A DNA stretch of 57,452 nucleotides. Source: Actinomycetota bacterium. GTDB taxonomy: Bacteria > Actinomycetota > Actinomycetes > Mycobacteriales > Micromonosporaceae. Made by a program: the position numbers and the translations under genes. The stretch is taken from NCBI GenBank assembly GCA_005885555.1, contig VAWN01000005.1, positions 1 through 57,452 on the forward strand, in the 5' to 3' direction. Shown in pieces: positions 40,434-49,277 of the stretch (within the stretch, counting starts at the first letter, position 1; each line of letters begins with the position of its first letter). Below the pieces are notes generated by a model. That model searched no databases and had not been told where the DNA came from. It worked only from the letters and a program-made list of their open reading frames with translations.

Positions 40434-42076
40434 TCAGCCCGGCAGGCTGAAGCTGGCCACCACCAGGCGCCAGTTGGCGAGATTCGTGGTCCAGTCGAAC
40501 TCGGTGGTGCACCACGCGATCGTGTACCCGCGACCGGGCGACACCGTGAAGTCGCGCACCAGGCCGTGCATGCGTGCCCCGGACCGGTTGGTGAAGCCGA
40601 ACTCCCAGTCGGCGCCGCCGCGGTAGTACGGCACGGTACCGCCGCCGATGAACTGGTACCCGGCCGGCTGCCCGCCAGCGATCTGCCGCTGCTCCTGCGC
40701 CAGGTGCGCGGCCGCGTCGCCGCCCGTGGTCCAGGTGGTCACGCCGAGCCAGCGCGTGTCGTCGGCGTCGCGGAAGCAGATCCCGGTGCCGCCGGTGTAG
40801 GCCTGCCAGTCGCCCGGTACGGCGATGCGGAAGCCGCTCGGGTCCCGGTACCACACCCAGCCGGCGATCAACGCGTTCCAGGTCGGCTGGCGACTGGCCG
40901 GTTGCAGCGGCACGTGGTTCGCGGTGGGGCACACCGGACCGCCGAGGAAGGCGTCCGCCGGTGCGCTCACCGCCGGCCTCGACGGGACGAGCGTTTCGAG
41001 CCGGGTACCCCGGGCGGTCGTGGCGACCACGATGGTGACCGCGCCGATCGCGGCGGCCGCCGCGGCGGTGCCGAGCCACACCAGCCACGGCCGGCGGCGT
41101 CGCGGCGCGGCGCGCTGCGGCGCGGCCGCGCCGTTGCCGGTGGGCGGGTTGGTCCCGTGGCCGGTCAGCACGACCGTCGGCGCCTTGGCCGGCTCGCCGG
41201 TCACGAGCGGCGCGACCGTCGGTACCCGCTGGGCCGGAATGAGCCGGCGCCGGGCCCGCGGCACGTCCGCGGCCGCGGCGCGCTGCAGCAGCCGGCGGGC
41301 CTGGGGCACGGCCAGCCGGTACCGCGGATCGCGGCGCAGCAACCCGCGCAGCAGCGGCTTGAGCGGCCCGGCCCGGCGCGGCGGATCGGGCAGCGACGTG
41401 GCCAGCGCGGTCAGCGTCTCCATGGCGGTCTGCCGGGCGTACGGCGACTGCCCCTCCACGGCGGCGTACAGCGTCGCGCCCAGCGCCCACAGGTCGGCCT
41501 CCGCCGAGGAGGTACCGTCCCGGGCGCGCTCGGGCGCCACGAACCGCACCGAGCCGAACACCAGTCCGGGCAGTGTCAGCGCGCTCTCCCCCGTGTCGAA
41601 CGTGGCCAGCCCGAAGTCGGTCAGCACCACCCGGTCGTCCGGCGTCAGCAGCACGTTGCCCGGCTTGACGTCGCGGTGCAGTACCCCGGCCTGGTGCGCG
41701 GCCTCCAGCGCGTCGAGCACGGCCAGCCCGATCCGGGCGACCTGGGCCGGGTCCAGCGGCCCGTCCTCGTTGATGACCTCGTGCAGCGACCGTACTCCAT
41801 GACGATCCACGGCTGCTCGTCGGTCTCCACCACGTCGTAGATCTTCACGACCGACGGGTGGTTGAGCTGCGCGGCGGTCCGCGCCTCGCGCATCGTGCGC
41901 TCGCGCGCCTCGATGGTCTCGTCGGCGGACAGTCCGGGCGGGAGCACGACCTGCTTGATCGCGACATGCCGGTCGAGCATCTCGTCGTGCGCCAGCCACA
42001 CCTGTCCCATGCCGCCGGCGCCCAGTTGCCGCAGCAGCCGGTACCGGCCGGCCACCACGGTCGGCGTAGTAGACAT
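40434..42076 (-). pseudogene. Ser/Thr protein kinase disrupted by a frameshift
   Basis: Two frames together encode one kinase. The first frame gives the N-lobe: RYRLLRQLGAGGMGQVWLAH, VAIKQVVLP and up to PWIVMEYG. The second frame gives RSLHEVINEDGPLDPAQVA, the catalytic loop VLHRDVKPGN, LTDFGLATF and APERARDG, then a membrane helix (about 28 residues around WLVWLGTAAAAAAIGAV) and a C-terminal extracellular domain. The break is near 41795, between MEY and SLHEV, where homologues have a few more residues. A small deletion is therefore likely. It may be a real pseudogene or a sequence error. Its neighbours are a sortase and a DUF4397 protein. Confidence 0.85.
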
Positions 42077-42096
42077 CCCGGTGCCCCAACCTAGGA

Positions 42097-42717
42097 TTAC
42101 GTCGCCACCGCATATACCACGGTGTTGTCCACATACGATCGTTGCGCACTGTTGAAGTCACCGCTACAGGTGATGAGCCTCAGCTGTGGATCCGGTGTCG
42201 GTCCGTAGACCCGCGTGGTGGGGAATGCGTCCTTCGGGTACCGCTGCACGGCCACCACCGCGAAGCTCACCCAGGCGCCGCCGGCCCGCTGCACCTCGAC
42301 CAGGTCGCGCGGGCGCAGCTGGCCGAGGCGGTTGAACACGGCCGGTCCGGTGGTGGAGTCGACGTGGCCGGCGATCACGGCCGGGCCGGTGTCACCGGGT
42401 ACCGCGCCCTCGGCGAACCAGCCGGCATGCGACCAGTCCCCCGGTGCGCCGAGCGCGCCGGACGCGTCGAGGTGCAGCACCTCCAGCGACGTGTCGACCT
42501 GGATCGCCGGGATGCGCAGCCGGGTCGGCGGCGCGGTGCCCGGGTCGGCGGGATCGGCCGGGACGAAACCGGCCGGCCCCTTGCCGGGCGAGGCGACGAG
42601 GTGCGTGACGACCCGCCCGGCGGCCACCGGATGTGGCGGCGCGGCCGGCGCCTGCGCGGCCGGTATCAGCAAGGCACAGACCGCGGCGAACACGGCCGCG
42701 GGCCCGCGCGGGTTCAC
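42097..42717 (-). CDS. Class F sortase
   Basis: The 206-residue protein has an N-terminal signal/anchor (AVFAAVCALLIPAAQAPA) and a sortase domain with the triad histidine in AVIAGHVDSTTG, cysteine in LRLITCSGDF and arginine in SAQRSYVDN. The fold core includes RLRIPAIQVDTSLEVLHLD. Class F sortases cleave LPxTG-like signals; no LPxTG protein is in the window. The GTG overlaps the DUF4397 gene stop as GTGA. It likely processes cell-surface proteins encoded elsewhere or has a specialised role with DUF4397. Confidence 0.92.
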   Translation of the reverse strand: MNPRGPAAVFAAVCALLIPAAQAPAAPPHPVAAGRVVTHLVASPGKGPAGFVPADPADPGTAPPTRLRIPAIQVDTSLEVLHLDASGALGAPGDWSHAGWFAEGAVPGDTGPAVIAGHVDSTTGPAVFNRLGQLRPRDLVEVQRAGGAWVSFAVVAVQRYPKDAFPTTRVYGPTPDPQLRLITCSGDFNSAQRSYVDNTVVYAVAT

Positions 42718-43568
42718 GCCACCTCGATCCTCCGCCGCCGGTACCGGTGCACGCCGAGCGCGCCCACCCCGGCCAGCAGGACGAGGGCGACCACAGGGAG
42801 CGTCACCGGCCGCGGACGGGTACCGCCGCCACCGGTCTGCACGCCGCCGCTCGGCGGTACGCCCATGCCGCCCGCGTCCAGCCGCAGCTGGGCGCTGAGG
42901 CCGCCGGTGGCCGCGTCGAGCACCAGGACCGAGTAGACGTTGCCGGCGTCGAGGTGGACCGGCAGGGTACCGGTCGGGCCGCCGTTGGCACCGCTGGCCC
43001 GCAGCGTCCACCGGCCCGGGGGTACCTGGAAGTAGTCCGTGGTCGAGGCGAAGGCGACGTTGTCCGCGATCGGGGCGCCGCCGGCGATCGACAGGTCGAG
43101 CACCGGCGCGCGTACCGACGCCTGGATGACCCGCACCTTGGCCCGGCCCGAGGACGGTGGGGAGAGATCGTCGTTGATGACCTTGAGCCCGAGGTCGGCG
43201 TGCTTGCCGACACCGGCGACGAGGTACGCCTTGCCGGGCGCCACGGTCACGGTGGTGGTCAGCACCGGCGGGTCGGTCACCGGGGCACCGGCCAGCCGCA
43301 TCGACACCGCGTAGCTGCCCGGCGGTACCGCGAGGTACTTGGACACCACCCCGTACCCGACGCCCTTGAACACCTGCGGCGACCCGCCGCCGACCGTGCT
43401 GAGGTAGACGTCGACGTCCGGGGTGTCCGGCGACAGGTGCGCGAGGCGGACGTAGCCGACCTGGTCGGCGGCTCCGGCGGGAGTGGCAGCTATGACGCCG
43501 GCCAGGAGCGCAACGGACGCAACCGCCACGACCCGGCCGAGGACCTGCGAGATGGGACGTCGTGACAT
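42714..43568 (-). CDS. Secreted DUF4397 domain protein
   Basis: The 284-residue protein has a signal peptide (VVAVASVALLAGVIAATPAGA) and two DUF4397-like beta domains, the first starting GYVRLAHLSPDTPDVDVYLS and the second near VRVIQASVRAPVLDLSI. A Gly/Pro-rich linker leads to a C-terminal membrane helix and a basic RYRRRR end. It resembles a sortase substrate in layout, but I see no LPxTG motif before the helix. GGAGG stands 5 nt before the ATG at 43568. It is co-translated with the sortase. Confidence 0.9.
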   Translation of the reverse strand: MSRRPISQVLGRVVAVASVALLAGVIAATPAGAADQVGYVRLAHLSPDTPDVDVYLSTVGGGSPQVFKGVGYGVVSKYLAVPPGSYAVSMRLAGAPVTDPPVLTTTVTVAPGKAYLVAGVGKHADLGLKVINDDLSPPSSGRAKVRVIQASVRAPVLDLSIAGGAPIADNVAFASTTDYFQVPPGRWTLRASGANGGPTGTLPVHLDAGNVYSVLVLDAATGGLSAQLRLDAGGMGVPPSGGVQTGGGGTRPRPVTLPVVALVLLAGVGALGVHRYRRRRIEVA

Positions 43569-43729
43569 AGGTGCCTCCGAACCTGGGTCAGACATCAGTG
43601 CCGGCCTGAATCCGACACGGGCCAGGCTGTCCGAGTCGCGCCAATATCACCATTGCCCGTCCAGCCACGGCCGGCCGAACGTCGGTCAACGTAGGGTGGG
43701 ACTCCAGGCCGATGTCGGGGAGCTGATCG

Positions 43730-44308
43730 ATGTCCAGTCAGACGATCCTGCGGCCGTCCACGCCCATTGACACGACCCGGTTCCGGCTCCGGCCGCTGAC
43801 GATGGCCGACTTCGACGACGTGCACGCCTACTACTGCCGGGCAGACGTCGCCCGGTACCTGTACTGGAACGCCTGCACCCCGGAGGAGACGCGCGCCTAC
43901 CTCGCCCGCAACGTGGCCCGCACCGCCATCGAGAACGACGACGACGGCCTGGTGTACGCCGTGGTACCGCACGACACCGGCCGCGTCGTCGGCCAGGTCA
44001 CGCTGCGGCTGGCCAGCCGGGAGCACCGGCAGGGCGAGGTCGGCTTCATCCTGCACCCCGACCACCACGGCCGCGGCTACGCCACCGAAGCCGCCACCGT
44101 CATGCTCGACCTGGGCTTCGGCGAGCTGGGGCTGCACCGGATCGAGGGCCGCTGCGACGCCCGCAACACCGGCTCGGCACGGGTACTGGAACGGCTGGGC
44201 ATGCGCCGCGAAGCGCACCTGCGGGAGAACGAGATCTTCAAGGGCGTGTGGGGCGACGAGCTGGTCTACGCGATCCTCGAACGCGAGTGGCGGGACCGCC
44301 GCCGGTGA
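43730..44308 (+). CDS. GNAT family N-acetyltransferase, RimJ/RimL type
   Basis: The 192-residue protein has the acetyl-CoA site in HPDHHGRGYATEAATVML and the RimJ-type signature HRIEGRCDARNTGSARVLER followed by GMRREAHLRE. It could acetylate a protein N-terminus or a small amine; the substrate is unknown. The stop overlaps the next gene as GTGA, forming a three-gene operon with the dehydrogenase-like gene and mug. Confidence 0.93.
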   Translation: MSSQTILRPSTPIDTTRFRLRPLTMADFDDVHAYYCRADVARYLYWNACTPEETRAYLARNVARTAIENDDDGLVYAVVPHDTGRVVGQVTLRLASREHRQGEVGFILHPDHHGRGYATEAATVMLDLGFGELGLHRIEGRCDARNTGSARVLERLGMRREAHLRENEIFKGVWGDELVYAILEREWRDRRR

Positions 44309-45342
44309 ACCCGGCCCGGTACGCGGTCATCGGGCGCGGCTGGCGGGCGAAGTTCTTCGTGCGGCTGGCCAGGCTGATGCCGGAACGGTTCTGCGTCACC
44401 GGCAACGTCACCCGCGCGGCCGACCTGGCGGAGCTGGTCCGGGTGGGCCGGCCGGAGTTCGTCGTCACCGCGGTGCCCTGGGCGGCGAACCCGGGGTATG
44501 TCGAGGAACTTGTCGGGCGCGGCGTCGCGGTGCTGTCCGAGACGCCGCCCGCGCCGGACCTGGCCGGGTTGCGGGCGCTGTGGTCGCGGGTCGGCGCGAG
44601 CGGGCTGGTGCAGGTCGCCGAGCAGTACCTGCTGCTGCCCGGGCACGCGGCCCGGCTCAGCCTGGTCAGCGGCGGCATCATCGGTACCCCGACGTCGGCG
44701 CAGCTCTCCTCGACGCACGGGTACCACGCGGTGTCGGTACTGCGTGGCATGCTCGCGGTCGGCTTCGCGGACGCGACGGTGCAGGCGCGCGCCTTCACCG
44801 CGCCGCTCGCCGATCCGCTGACCCGGGACGGGTGGCGGGGAGCCGAGACCGTGCGCGACGCGGCGACGACGATCGCGACGCTGGACTTCGGTACCGCGAC
44901 GGGCCTCTACGACTTCACCGACAACCAGTGGTGGAACCCGTTGCGCGCCAGGCGCATCGTGGTCCGCGGCAGCCACGGCGAACTGGTCGACGACCGGGTG
45001 GTCCGGCTGGCCGACCCGCGCAGCCCGGTCGAGTCGGTTCTGCTACGGCGGCAGACCGGCCGGGATCTCAACCTGGAGGGCGCCGACCTGGACCACATCA
45101 GCTTCGACGGCGAGGTGGTGTACCGCAACCCGTTCGCCGGTGCCCGCCTGTCCGACGAGGACATCGCGATCGCCACCATGCTGGAGCGCACCGTGCGCTG
45201 GCGCCGCGGCGAGGGACCGGCGCCGTACCCGCTCGCCGAAGCCTGCCAGGACCACCTCATCGCGCTGGCCATCGAGGAGTCCGCCGCGACCGGCGAGGCG
45301 GTGACGACGGGCCGGGAAGGCTGGGCCGGCGCGGCGCGATGA
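44305..45342 (+). CDS. Gfo/Idh/MocA-like oxidoreductase
   Basis: The 345-residue protein begins RYAVIGRGWRAKFFVRLAR, a variant of the Gfo/Idh dinucleotide motif in which GxGxxG reads GRGWRA. EPP-type catalytic residues are seen in LSETPPAPDLAGL. The second half is the expected beta-sheet domain (GTPTSAQLSSTHGYHAVSV). Activity on a sugar or inositol derivative would be normal for the family, but the altered glycine motif makes cofactor preference uncertain. Both ends overlap neighbours by 4 nt. Confidence 0.82.
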   Translation: MNPARYAVIGRGWRAKFFVRLARLMPERFCVTGNVTRAADLAELVRVGRPEFVVTAVPWAANPGYVEELVGRGVAVLSETPPAPDLAGLRALWSRVGASGLVQVAEQYLLLPGHAARLSLVSGGIIGTPTSAQLSSTHGYHAVSVLRGMLAVGFADATVQARAFTAPLADPLTRDGWRGAETVRDAATTIATLDFGTATGLYDFTDNQWWNPLRARRIVVRGSHGELVDDRVVRLADPRSPVESVLLRRQTGRDLNLEGADLDHISFDGEVVYRNPFAGARLSDEDIAIATMLERTVRWRRGEGPAPYPLAEACQDHLIALAIEESAATGEAVTTGREGWAGAAR

Positions 45343-45899
45343 CCACCCGACCGACGACCCGACCGACCCGGGCGGAGCTGGCCGCCGCGGCGGGTCGCAC
45401 CATCCCGGACGTGCTCGCCCCGGAACTGCGCGTGCTGTTCTGCGGCATCAATCCGGGGCTGTGGTCGGCAGCGACCGGGTACCACTTCGCCCGGCCGGGC
45501 AACCGGTTCTGGCCGGCGCTGCACCGCGGCGGCTTCACCGCCCGGCAACTGCGCCCCGACGAGCAACGGGACCTGCTCGCCGACCGGTTGGGCATCACCA
45601 ACCTGCTACCCCGCGCGACCGCCCGGGCCGACGAGCTGACCGCGGACGAGCTGCGGGCCGGCGGCCGGGTACTGGCCGGCAAGCTGCGCCGGTACCGGCC
45701 GGGTTGGCTGGCCGTGCTCGGCGTCGGCGCGTACCGGACCGCCTTCGGCGGGGCCGGCGCGACGGTCGGCCCGCAGCCGGACCGCGTGGCCGGGGTACCG
45801 GTCTGGGTGCTGCCCAACCCCAGCGGCCTGAACGCCTCGTGGCCCATACCTCGCCTGGCCGAGGCGTTCCGGGAGCTTCACCGGGCCGCGGTTGATTGA
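45339..45899 (+). CDS. mug: G/U mismatch-specific uracil-DNA glycosylase (Mug/TDG family)
   Basis: The 186-residue protein has the family active-site block LFCGINPGLWSAATGYHFAR, PGNRFWPALH and the second DNA-contact motif LPNPSGLNASW. Mug removes uracil or ethenocytosine opposite guanine. The asparagine in GINPG is present. It is the third gene of the GNAT operon. Confidence 0.94.
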   Translation: MTTRPTTRPTRAELAAAAGRTIPDVLAPELRVLFCGINPGLWSAATGYHFARPGNRFWPALHRGGFTARQLRPDEQRDLLADRLGITNLLPRATARADELTADELRAGGRVLAGKLRRYRPGWLAVLGVGAYRTAFGGAGATVGPQPDRVAGVPVWVLPNPSGLNASWPIPRLAEAFRELHRAAVD

Positions 45900-46062
45900 C
45901 GTCGTGGTGCGAACCACCATCGACCTCCCGACGACCTGCACAGGCAGGGGGGAAGTCGCGCGCAGTGCCGTGACCGGCATGGACCAGCTCGCCGACTACT
46001 CGTAGCCGCAGAGGCAGCGTAATACGTCGGGTTATGCTCTTCATGCGCCGGCCACGCTGAGG

Positions 46063-46242
46063 ATGGACAACCGCGTGCCTTCGGCGAGGCCGACTTTTCT
46101 CGCCGTCTGCGCGCCCACCGCTGAACAGCGGCTCATCCTCGTGGTTTGCACCCGGGTCGAGGACGGCGAGACCTGGACCATCGTCGGCGCGCGTGAGGCG
46201 GGCATGAACGAGCGGCAGATGTGGAGGAAGCACACGTCATGA
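46063..46242 (+). CDS. Small toxin-like protein, possibly a shortened BrnT
   Basis: The 59-residue frame starts MDNRVPSARPTF and continues LILVVCTRVEDGETWTIVGA then REAGMNERQMWRKHTS. The C-terminal strand and the AREAGMNER helix resemble the end of BrnT-type RelE-superfamily toxins (IISARrAtrrEr). The usual N-terminal third is missing. Its TGA overlaps the ATG of the antitoxin-like gene by 4 nt. A TATGCT box lies at 46033-46038. It may be a remnant or a compact toxin. Confidence 0.55.
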   Translation: MDNRVPSARPTFLAVCAPTAEQRLILVVCTRVEDGETWTIVGAREAGMNERQMWRKHTS

Positions 46243-46586
46243 CCAGGAAGCGTGAAGATCTCGCTGGCCTGCCGGCGGCCGAGGCGGCCCAGTTCGCCCT
46301 CGACAACGACCTCGGTGCCCTGTTCGACAAGGCGGACGTGGTACGGGAGCGGCGGCCGGCCAAGATGGTCACCACCCTACGTCTCGATCTGGACATCCAG
46401 GCTGAACTCGAAGCAGCCGCCCACGCCCGGGGAATCGGATCGTCCACGCTGATGCGACAGATCATCGAGGAATGGGTGGCTGCCCATCGGGACGTCCCCG
46501 CCCCCGACCAGCTCGGTGAACTGGTACGGCACCTCGACGCCGCGCGACAGGCCGCGGCGTCGCTGACGCACGATGCCGCAGCCTGA
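46239..46586 (+). CDS. Ribbon-helix-helix antitoxin-like protein
   Basis: The 115-residue protein contains an RHH/CopG-like segment: PAKMVTTLRLDLDIQAELEA, then AAHARGIGSSTLMRQIIEEW. The strand-helix-helix order is that of BrnA or other type II antitoxins. The N-terminal part (LAGLPAAEAAQFALDNDLG) could bind a toxin. The ATG overlaps the small toxin-like gene. An in-frame start 18 nt upstream (46221) also exists. It probably represses its own operon. Confidence 0.7.
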   Translation: MTRKREDLAGLPAAEAAQFALDNDLGALFDKADVVRERRPAKMVTTLRLDLDIQAELEAAAHARGIGSSTLMRQIIEEWVAAHRDVPAPDQLGELVRHLDAARQAAASLTHDAAA

Positions 46587-47154
46587 CCGAATTCAGGTGT
46601 CTCCACCCGTGATCGAGGCGCCGGAGGCGGACTGCTGGCTGCATCCCGACGTGGTGGTACGGCCGTCGCCGATCGCCGGTCGCGGACTGTTCGCCCGCGC
46701 CGCGATCCCGGCCGGCACCGTCGTGTCGCGGCTGGGCGGCCGGCTGGTCCCCGAGGCCGAACTGCGCCGGCTCATCGCGACGACGGACGGCTACGTCGAC
46801 ACCATCGCGGTGACCGAGGAGTTGCACCTGGTCCTGCCACCGCGGCGGGACAGGCGGCGGGACAACGGGTACGGCAACCACGGCTGCGCGCCGAACCTGT
46901 GGTGGGTCGGCCCGTACGCGCTGGCCGCCCGGCGCGAGATCGCGGCCGGCGAGGAGCTGACCAACGACTACGCGACCAGTACCGGCGACCCGGGGTTCAC
47001 GATGCCGTGCCGCTGCGGGGCAACGGAGTGCCGGGGAACCGTCACCGGCGAGGACTGGCGGCTGCCGCAACTGCAGGAACGGTACGGCGGGCACTGGGTA
47101 CCGGTGCTGCTCGCCAGGATCCGCGCGCACGGGGGCAACCGCGCGGCCGGCTGA
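46573..47154 (+). CDS. SET domain protein methyltransferase-like
   Basis: The 193-residue protein has the SET-domain landmarks: SPIAGRGLFARAAIPAGTVV, the AdoMet-binding GNHGCAPNLWW (NHxCxPN) and the pseudoknot motif EELTNDYAT followed by a post-SET-like zinc cluster PCRCGATECRGT. Bacterial SET proteins methylate lysines in a few known cases; the target here is unknown. The start lies 14 nt inside the antitoxin gene. Confidence 0.9.
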   Translation: MPQPDRIQVSPPVIEAPEADCWLHPDVVVRPSPIAGRGLFARAAIPAGTVVSRLGGRLVPEAELRRLIATTDGYVDTIAVTEELHLVLPPRRDRRRDNGYGNHGCAPNLWWVGPYALAARREIAAGEELTNDYATSTGDPGFTMPCRCGATECRGTVTGEDWRLPQLQERYGGHWVPVLLARIRAHGGNRAAG

Positions 47155-47170
47155 TCCGTCATAAGAATGC

Positions 47171-47200
47171 GGCGGGCCGTTGCCGTGCTGCCGGCCCGCC
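47171..47200 (+). terminator. Hairpin after the SET gene
   Basis: GGCGGGCC pairs with GGCCCGCC, plus one extra pair, around a short loop, 16 nt past the SET stop. It separates that gene from the fluoride-channel operon. There is no T tract. Confidence 0.65.
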
Positions 47201-47265
47201 GTCCACCACCGGCCCACCGCACACGACCGGCCCACCGCCCACCGGCCCGCGGCTACCATGACCGC

Positions 47266-47733
47266 GTGCGGCCACAGACCGGTACCCCGCAGGTCGAGCT
47301 GCGGGTCACCCGCCGGCACCCGGTGCCGTGGTCGGTGCTCGCAGCCATCTCGGCCGGCGGAGTGCTGGGGGCGCTGGGCCGGTACGGGCTGGCGACCGCG
47401 TGGCCACACCGGCCGGGCCGGTTCCCGTGGGCCACGTTCGTCACCAACGTCTCGGGGTGCCTGCTCATCGGCGTGCTGATGGTGCTGATCACCGAGGTGT
47501 GGGCGGCGCACCGGCTGCTGCGGCCGTTCCTCGGCGTGGGCGTGCTCGGCGGGTACACCACGTTCTCCACGTACAGCGTGGACATCCAGCAACTGGTCGC
47601 CGCCGGTGCGGCCCGGGCCGCGCTGGCCTACCTGGCCGGTACCCTCGTCGCCGCGCTCGCCGCTGGGTACGCCGGTATCGCCCTGACCCGGCTGGCCACC
47701 CGGGCCCATCCCGGACGCAGGAGGAGACGATGA
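47266..47733 (+). CDS. crcB: Fluoride channel CrcB/Fluc, first subunit
   Basis: The 155-residue protein has four helices. The Fluc signatures are [27 protein letters not shown] and the [12 protein letters not shown] block with the sodium and phenylalanine-box residues. It is a dual-topology or heterodimer-forming fluoride exporter. The GTG at 47266 gives a basic N-terminus. ATGA overlap ties it to the DUF190 gene. No fluoride riboswitch is recognisable upstream. Confidence 0.94.
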   Translation: MRPQTGTPQVELRVTRRHPVPWSVLAAISAGGVLGALGRYGLATAWPHRPGRFPWATFVTNVSGCLLIGVLMVLITEVWAAHRLLRPFLGVGVLGGYTTFSTYSVDIQQLVAAGAARAALAYLAGTLVAALAAGYAGIALTRLATRAHPGRRRRR

Positions 47734-48068
47734 AGCTCGAAGGGCCCGCCATCCGGCTGACCATCTTCGTCGGCGAGGACGACCAGTGGCACCACAAGCC
47801 GCTGTACCACGAGATCGTGCACCGGGCGCACCGCGCGGGCCTGGCCGGGGCGTCGGTCCTGCGCGGCGTGGAAGGCTACGGCGCCTCCTCCCGCATCCAC
47901 ACCACCCGGCTGCTGTCGCTGTCCGCGGACCTGCCGATCGCGATCATCATCGTCGACCAGGAGGACCGGATCCGCGCGTTCCTGCCGGAGCTGGACGAGC
48001 TGGTCGCCGAGGGGCTGGTCATCCTCGACCCGGTCGAGGTCATCCGCTACGTCGGCCGGGCACGGTGA
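47730..48068 (+). CDS. DUF190 family protein associated with CrcB
   Basis: The 112-residue protein has the DUF190 ferredoxin-like fold pattern: [38 protein letters not shown] and [15 protein letters not shown]. It sits between two crcB genes, with 4-nt overlaps on both sides; a regulatory or accessory role in fluoride export is suspected in the literature but not proved. GGAGGAG is close to the ATG. Confidence 0.93.
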   Translation: MKLEGPAIRLTIFVGEDDQWHHKPLYHEIVHRAHRAGLAGASVLRGVEGYGASSRIHTTRLLSLSADLPIAIIIVDQEDRIRAFLPELDELVAEGLVILDPVEVIRYVGRAR

Positions 48069-48439
48069 CGCTCCTGCTGGTGGCGCTCGGCGCGGCGGTC
48101 GGGGCGCCGCTGCGGTACCTGGTGGACCGTGCCGTGCAGAGCCGGCACGACTCGGTCTTCCCGTGGGGTACCTTCGCGGTCAACGTCGCCGGGTCGTACC
48201 TGCTCGGCCTGCTGGTCCGCGGCGCGGCCGGCCATGCGGTGCCGGGCAGCCTGATCGCGCTGCTCGGTACCGGGCTGTGCGGCGCGCTGACGACGTACTC
48301 CACGTTCGGGTACGAGACGATCCGGCTGCTGGAGGAGCGGTCCCGGCAGTATGCGGTGCTCAACGCCGTGGCCAGCGTGGTCGCCGGCCTGGGCGCGGCG
48401 TTCTGCGGGATCGCGACCGCGCAGGCGATCTGGCGTTGA
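48065..48439 (+). CDS. crcB: Fluoride channel CrcB/Fluc, second subunit
   Basis: The 124-residue protein has the same signatures as the first subunit: [31 protein letters not shown] and [16 protein letters not shown]. Two adjacent crcB genes usually form a heterodimer of opposite orientation. The basic residues suggest the reverse topology. The start is GTG overlapping DUF190. Confidence 0.94.
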   Translation: MTLLLVALGAAVGAPLRYLVDRAVQSRHDSVFPWGTFAVNVAGSYLLGLLVRGAAGHAVPGSLIALLGTGLCGALTTYSTFGYETIRLLEERSRQYAVLNAVASVVAGLGAAFCGIATAQAIWR

Positions 48440-48479
48440 GGCCCGGCGGCACAGCCGGAGCCACCCGAACGGGACTTCC

Positions 48480-48493
48480 TGGTCGAAAGTCCT
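48480..48493. promoter_or_regulatory. DosR/DevR-box-like sequence upstream of the USP operon
   Basis: TGGTCGAAAGTCCT agrees with the reverse form of the DosR-type consensus GGGACTTTNGTCCC at 10 of 13 fixed positions. Part of a larger inverted repeat GGACTT-N9-AAGTCC lies around it (48472-48492). It is about 35 nt before the start of the first universal stress gene. Consensus is recalled from mycobacterial work. Confidence 0.5.
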
Positions 48494-48527
48494 TGCCCCC
48501 GGGAGCAAGGCGGCGCACCGTGAGCCT

Positions 48528-49277
48528 ATGTACGCAAGTGGTCCGGTGGTGGTCGGGGTGGACGGGTCGCCGGAGTCCCGCGCGGCGGTCGACCTGGCCG
48601 GGTGGGAGGCACATCGGCGCCGGTCGCCGCTGTACCTCGTCCAGGCAGCGGCGGACCCGCAACGGGCCCGGGAGCGGCTGGAGGGTCACGCTTGGCGGCT
48701 GCACGACCGGTACCCCGAGCTGTGCACGACCACGACCGTGGGGCCGGGCGATCCGGGTACCGTCCTGGTCGACCGCTCGCGGACCGCGGCGCTGGTGGTC
48801 GTCGGTGCCCGGGGACTGGGCAGCTTCCACAGCATGCTGCCCGGCTCGGTGGCGGTGCACCTGGCCCGGCACAGCCAGGCGCCGGTGGTCCTGGTGCGCC
48901 GGCCGGTGTGGTACGCCACGCGGGCCCGGTCGGGTGTCGTCGTGTGGATCGACGAGTCGGCGGGTACCTCGTCGGCCGTGGAGTTCGCGTACGACGAGGC
49001 GGCGGCCCACGGCACCGACCTGACCGCGGTCTGCGCCTGGACCCCCGGCCCCGGTGACCCGCACGGGGCGGCCGACCGGCTGCTCGGCAGCGCGCTGGGC
49101 GGCTGGCCGGACAAGTACCCGCAGGTCGAGCTGTTCCGCCGGATCGAGCCGGACCGCAACCCGCTGCGCGCGGTGCTGGAGGCTGCCGCCGATGCCGACC
49201 TCGTCGTGTGCGGCGACGGGCCGGTGGCCGCCGGCCTCGTCGAGCACGCGGAGACGTCGGTCGCCGTGGTCCGATGA
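48528..49277 (+). CDS. Tandem universal stress protein
   Basis: The 249-residue protein has two USP domains. The first has the ATP-binding motif GARGLGSFHSMLPGSVA (G-x2-G-x9-GS); the second starts RSGVVVWIDESAGTSSAVEF and its motif is degenerate. It resembles DosR-regulated stress proteins of mycobacteria. Its stop overlaps the GH65 gene as ATGA. A stress role under low oxygen is an inference from context. Confidence 0.92.
   Translation: MYASGPVVVGVDGSPESRAAVDLAGWEAHRRRSPLYLVQAAADPQRARERLEGHAWRLHDRYPELCTTTTVGPGDPGTVLVDRSRTAALVVVGARGLGSFHSMLPGSVAVHLARHSQAPVVLVRRPVWYATRARSGVVVWIDESAGTSSAVEFAYDEAAAHGTDLTAVCAWTPGPGDPHGAADRLLGSALGGWPDKYPQVELFRRIEPDRNPLRAVLEAAADADLVVCGDGPVAAGLVEHAETSVAVVR

Noticed and set aside
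42714-43568. LPxTG sorting signal in the DUF4397 protein
   Set aside because: The stretch before the C-terminal helix reads RPRPVTLPVVAL and has no LPxTG or close variant.
47200-47256. Short C-rich repeats before crcB as a regulatory array
   Set aside because: The CCACCGGCCC-like units are irregular and few, so they look like low-complexity GC-rich spacer.
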